From Patescibacteria group bacterium (GTDB lineage: Bacteria > Patescibacteriota > Minisyncoccia > Minisyncoccales > CG1-02-41-26), in NCBI GenBank assembly GCA_020724125.1, contig DYHM01000002.1, positions 1 to 26,958 on the forward strand: a DNA stretch of 26,958 nt, read 5' to 3'. The position numbers and the translations under genes are program-made. Positions 24,359 to 26,958 of this stretch are shown here, one piece after another (position 1 is the stretch's first letter; every line of letters begins with the position of its first letter). The notes beneath the pieces are model-generated. The model was given only the letters and a program-made list of their open reading frames with translations. It was not told the origin of the DNA and did no database searches.

Positions 24359-25027
24359 ATGAAAGATTCATTTTTAAAAGCTATATCCGAGACTTTTTGC
24401 GCGTATAATACCTTCGGCGCTAGAAGTAATAAAAAACTAATCCCTATACATAAATGGTTTGCTAATGTTATTGAGAGTAAATTAGGGGAAGGATACGTCG
24501 TTAGGAGTCTGGGGAAAGAGGGTGAATTTAAGTTGGATGGGAAATACTATCCAAAGACGCTTGATATAACTATTTTCAAAGATAAGAAAATAATCGCGAC
24601 AATTAGTTTTAAATTTGTCACCTCAAATTATAAACAAAATTCAAATAACTATTTTGAAAATCTACTAGGCGAAACGGCCAATATAAGACGAATAAATATT
24701 GGTTTCGCTCATTTTCTAGTTTTACGAGCGCGCACACCCTATTATGACAAAAATAAAGGAAATCTAAGAGGAAAAGAGAAAAAAATAGAGATTTTGAATG
24801 AAAATGATTTAGTGAAATATATTAAACTTTTCAGCGATTTAGATTTTCCTCACAAACCAGAAGTAATAGGAATGGCTATTATAGATTTTGATAAACGTAA
24901 GCAGGCCTATTTTGAAAACCTTGATAATCTTAAACTTTCAGCGAGAACAAAACGTATTCTAAAAAACCAATTGTCAATTACGAATTTTATTGAAAAAGTA
25001 GCAGCTTTGTGTAAACTAAAATCGTAA
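24359..25027 (+). CDS. Type II restriction endonuclease (PD-(D/E)XK fold)
   Basis: A protein of about 222 residues encoded directly after gyrB. Using residue numbers from the upstream TTG at 24350, the putative active site is D72 (LDITIF), S86-F-K88 (ATISFKFV) and E103 in NNYFENLLGETANIRR. The SxK followed by Glu about 15 residues later resembles the rearranged active site of the NgoMIV/Cfr10I group, where Ser replaces the usual acidic residue. GAGGG at 24343-24347 suits the ATG at 24359 better than the TTG at 24350, from which it is only 2 bases. The methyltransferase gene follows after 4 bases. Recognition sequence is unknown, and the family call rests on motif plus pairing. Confidence 0.8.
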   Translation: MKDSFLKAISETFCAYNTFGARSNKKLIPIHKWFANVIESKLGEGYVVRSLGKEGEFKLDGKYYPKTLDITIFKDKKIIATISFKFVTSNYKQNSNNYFENLLGETANIRRINIGFAHFLVLRARTPYYDKNKGNLRGKEKKIEILNENDLVKYIKLFSDLDFPHKPEVIGMAIIDFDKRKQAYFENLDNLKLSARTKRILKNQLSITNFIEKVAALCKLKS

Positions 25028-25031
25028 TTCT

Positions 25032-26585
25032 ATGCAAATTAGCGAAAAAAAATTGAATGGCGTTGTTTATACTCCTAAATGGATTGTTGAACTGATTTTA
25101 GATAATTTAGATTACAAAAATAACATTTATGAAAGAAGAATTATCGATCCTGCTTGCGGGGATGGTGTATTTTTGAGCATAGTAGTGAAAAGATTTATAG
25201 AGGACGCAAAAAGAAAAGGAATAGATAACAATGTAATTAAAACGAAATTAGAAAATAATATTTTTGGGTTTGATATAGATAAAATTGCTACTGAAAAATG
25301 TATTTCGATCCTTAACAACATAGCCGGTGAATATGGCGTAAAAGGAGTTAAGTGGAACATTATAAAAACAGATAGTCTTGATAAATCTTTTGTGGATAAA
25401 TTTTTCAACTCCTTTGATTTTGTTATCGGTAATCCTCCTTATATTAGAATACAGCACCTAGGCGCTAAAAGAAGGAAAAAAATCCAGGATGAATGGAATT
25501 TATGTCAAAAAGGGTCAACAGATATGTTTATTACATTTTTTGAACTTGGCTGCTATCTATTAAATAAAAACGGAAAGCTTGGTTATATCACTCCAAATAC
25601 CTATCTTAAAACAAAAGCGGGCGAAAATCTAAGAAACTTTATTAAATATAACAAAATTTTAAAGACATTGATTGATTTTGGGCATAATCAATTATTTGAT
25701 AATGCGACAACTTACTCTTTAATAACTATTCTAGATAAAAACCATCGGGAAAATACATTTTCTCTATTTAAGGGTGATAGGCAAAATGTAAATTATATTG
25801 ATGAAGTAGATATTGAGAATCTTAATAATGATAATTGGACTTTAACCTCAAATGATATTCTTAAAAAATTAAATAATATTGAAAAAAGAGGATTTCCCCT
25901 TAATCAAATTGCTAAAATCCATGTTGGAATAACGACGCTTGCTGATGATTACTATATTTTTAAGGACCCGGTAATTAAGAATAATTTAGCAGAAATTCAA
26001 TTAAGGGACGGTAGGGTATTTCAAATTGAAAAAGGAATTTTAAAAGCAATAATAAAAGCTTCTGTTTTAAAAGATTCTAACGAGGATCAGAATCGTTTTA
26101 TAATTTTCCCATATAAAAAAATAGGTGGTAAACATTTTATTATTAAAGAAAAAGATCTAAAAAAAAAATATCCCCTCGCATATAAATATTTTGTAGCCAT
26201 TAGAAAGACGCTAGAAAATAGAGATAAGGGCAAGCCAAATCCTGTTGCGTGGTATGCTTTCGGAAGGTCGCAGGGCCTTGATACGTCGTTTGGTAAAAAG
26301 ATATTGACATCGTCAATAAATCTAAAGCCAAATTTTATCGTCTGGGAAAAAAAAGAGTACACTTTTTACGCCGGATATTGCGTTAAATACGATGGAGATT
26401 TAAACCTTTTAGCAAAATATCTAAATTCAGAAGATATGGAGTTTTATATTAATCATGTAAGCAGGGATTATCAAAATAATTATAAATCTTTTGCTAAAAG
26501 TTTTATTGAAAAATTTGGCATTGATGATTTGAGGTTAATAGATGGACGAAAAGAAAAACAGCAATCATTGATATTTCAACATTAA
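25032..26585 (+). CDS. Type II DNA adenine-N6 methyltransferase (gamma-class)
   Basis: A 517-residue modification enzyme that transfers a methyl group from S-adenosylmethionine to adenine in a DNA target, protecting it from the endonuclease encoded just upstream. The N-terminus has motif X-like VVYTPKWIVELIL (11-23), motif I IDPACGDGVFL (38-48), motif II near FGFDID (78-83) and motif IV NPPY (134-137), the gamma-class N6-adenine order. The C-terminal half (about 280-500) is a target-recognition region like that of TaqI/Eco57I-type enzymes, with WYAFGRSQGLD and NFIVWEKKEYTFYAGYCV. The gene starts 4 bases after the endonuclease stop, a typical R-M operon with the nuclease first. No control protein gene is seen. 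Confidence 0.9.
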   Translation: MQISEKKLNGVVYTPKWIVELILDNLDYKNNIYERRIIDPACGDGVFLSIVVKRFIEDAKRKGIDNNVIKTKLENNIFGFDIDKIATEKCISILNNIAGEYGVKGVKWNIIKTDSLDKSFVDKFFNSFDFVIGNPPYIRIQHLGAKRRKKIQDEWNLCQKGSTDMFITFFELGCYLLNKNGKLGYITPNTYLKTKAGENLRNFIKYNKILKTLIDFGHNQLFDNATTYSLITILDKNHRENTFSLFKGDRQNVNYIDEVDIENLNNDNWTLTSNDILKKLNNIEKRGFPLNQIAKIHVGITTLADDYYIFKDPVIKNNLAEIQLRDGRVFQIEKGILKAIIKASVLKDSNEDQNRFIIFPYKKIGGKHFIIKEKDLKKKYPLAYKYFVAIRKTLENRDKGKPNPVAWYAFGRSQGLDTSFGKKILTSSINLKPNFIVWEKKEYTFYAGYCVKYDGDLNLLAKYLNSEDMEFYINHVSRDYQNNYKSFAKSFIEKFGIDDLRLIDGRKEKQQSLIFQH

Positions 26586-26718
26586 TAAATAATTTTCCGA
26601 ATTTGCCGCCGAGCTTGGTTGGGCCAAACAATCCCGCAAGGAAGACCGGGATAATACATTAAAAATGTTGTTTAATGGGGTTTTATAAATTTCAATAAAT
26701 CAATCGTTTTAAGAATCC
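26586..26718. other. Intergenic debris after the R-M operon
   Basis: Contains a 31-codon fragment without a start codon at 26593-26688 in the plus frame, reading FSEFAAELGWAKQSRKEDR and ending LFNGVL, followed by TAA. It looks protein-like (charged, no low complexity) and may be the 3' tail of a deleted gene, but I cannot assign a family. Confidence 0.3.
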
Positions 26719-26757
26719 TTTATTGTTTTTAAAACCCCCCGCCCCTTGGGGCGTGGT
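26719..26757 (-). repeat. Dispersed hairpin element, copy 4
   Basis: CGCCCC (26740-26745), TT, GGGGCG (26748-26753): perfect 6-bp stem. On the minus strand it reads CGCCCCAAGGGGCGGGGGG then TTTTAAAAACAATAAA, identical to copy 3 (10148-10180) apart from a 2-base G insertion. It lies about 50 bases before the IS200-like transposase remnant. In the plus direction it has no T-tract. Confidence 0.75.
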
Positions 26758-26804
26758 AAAAACCATCCTAAAGGGTAAAGATTTGCGATATAATTAGCAA
26801 GACG

Positions 26805-26958
26805 ATGTCCAAAAAACATTAAGAACTTCCCATACCACTTACAATATTCGTTATCATTTTGTTTGGATTGTAAAATATCGAAAAGAATTAATCCAAGGAA
26901 ACATAAGACCCTTTGCGAAATAATTAAATTTAAGACAATTCTAAATCAATTTTGTATC
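26805..26958 (+). pseudogene. IS200-like TnpA (Y1 transposase) remnant, cut by window end
   Basis: ATG 26805 begins MSKKH then TAA, but one extra A in the A6 run at 26811-26816 would give MSKKTLRTSHTTYNIRYHFV and then WIVKYRKELIQGN, the characteristic N-terminus of IS200/IS605-family single-strand transposases (family usual: YxxxYHLVWVxKYR). After about 26905 the frame shifts again (CEIIKFKTILNQFCI). The remainder, including the HUH and catalytic Tyr, lies beyond the window, so only about one third is visible. At least two frameshifts make it non-functional as read. It may be related to REP-associated transposases given the hairpin element nearby, but that is speculation. Confidence 0.7.

Overview
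This 27 kb window is AT-rich (roughly 30% G+C by eye). Genes are compact, often lack a Shine-Dalgarno sequence, and are separated by A/T-rich low-complexity spacers. Gene content suggests a Candidate Phyla Radiation (Patescibacteria, probably Parcubacteria-like) bacterium: a PilX-like protein beside two prepilins, a single-domain M16 peptidase, a YbaK-type deacylase, an intein-split gyrB and scattered AbiE toxin-antitoxin debris. The lineage call is inference from content and style; no rRNA gene or universal marker other than GyrB is present.

Layout. (1) 178-2320: a GT4 glycosyltransferase overlapping an extended SDR sugar epimerase/dehydratase. (2) 2519-3477, minus strand: a PAP2 phosphatase and a 97-residue unknown. 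(3) 3851-5328: a wrecked AbiEi/AbiEii pair behind an intact palindrome. (4) 5439-8753: gap, a four-helix membrane protein, a ZIP metal transporter, a GC-rich structured-looking intergenic element, a Cys-rich DUF6485-like protein and a YbaK protein. (5) 8823-10127: a DNA glycosylase fused to an unrelated C-terminal domain. (6) 10251-15643: M16 peptidase, two prepilins and a PilX-like protein, the last separated by a heptamer-repeat spacer. (7) 15942-18647, minus strand: a type II P-type cation ATPase. (8) 18666-20299: a second decayed AbiE pair flanked by imperfect direct repeats, one of which is the ATPase promoter. (9) 20326-26585: gyrB with a 546-residue homing-endonuclease intein, followed directly by a two-gene type II restriction-modification operon. 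(10) 26593-26958: debris, a dispersed hairpin repeat and the start of a frameshifted IS200-like transposase running off the window.

How it fits together. Housekeeping, envelope and pilus genes alternate with selfish or defensive elements: two dead AbiE cassettes, an intein, an R-M pair, an IS200 remnant and a dispersed palindrome family with at least four copies. All four AbiE reading frames are broken while almost every neighbouring gene is open, which argues for real decay rather than uniformly poor sequence. The items most worth following are the intein inserted between catalytic residues of the GyrB ATPase and its proximity to the R-M operon, the structured element before the Cys-rich gene, the glycosylase fusion, and the dispersed hairpin family with a copy just upstream of an IS200-type transposase remnant.
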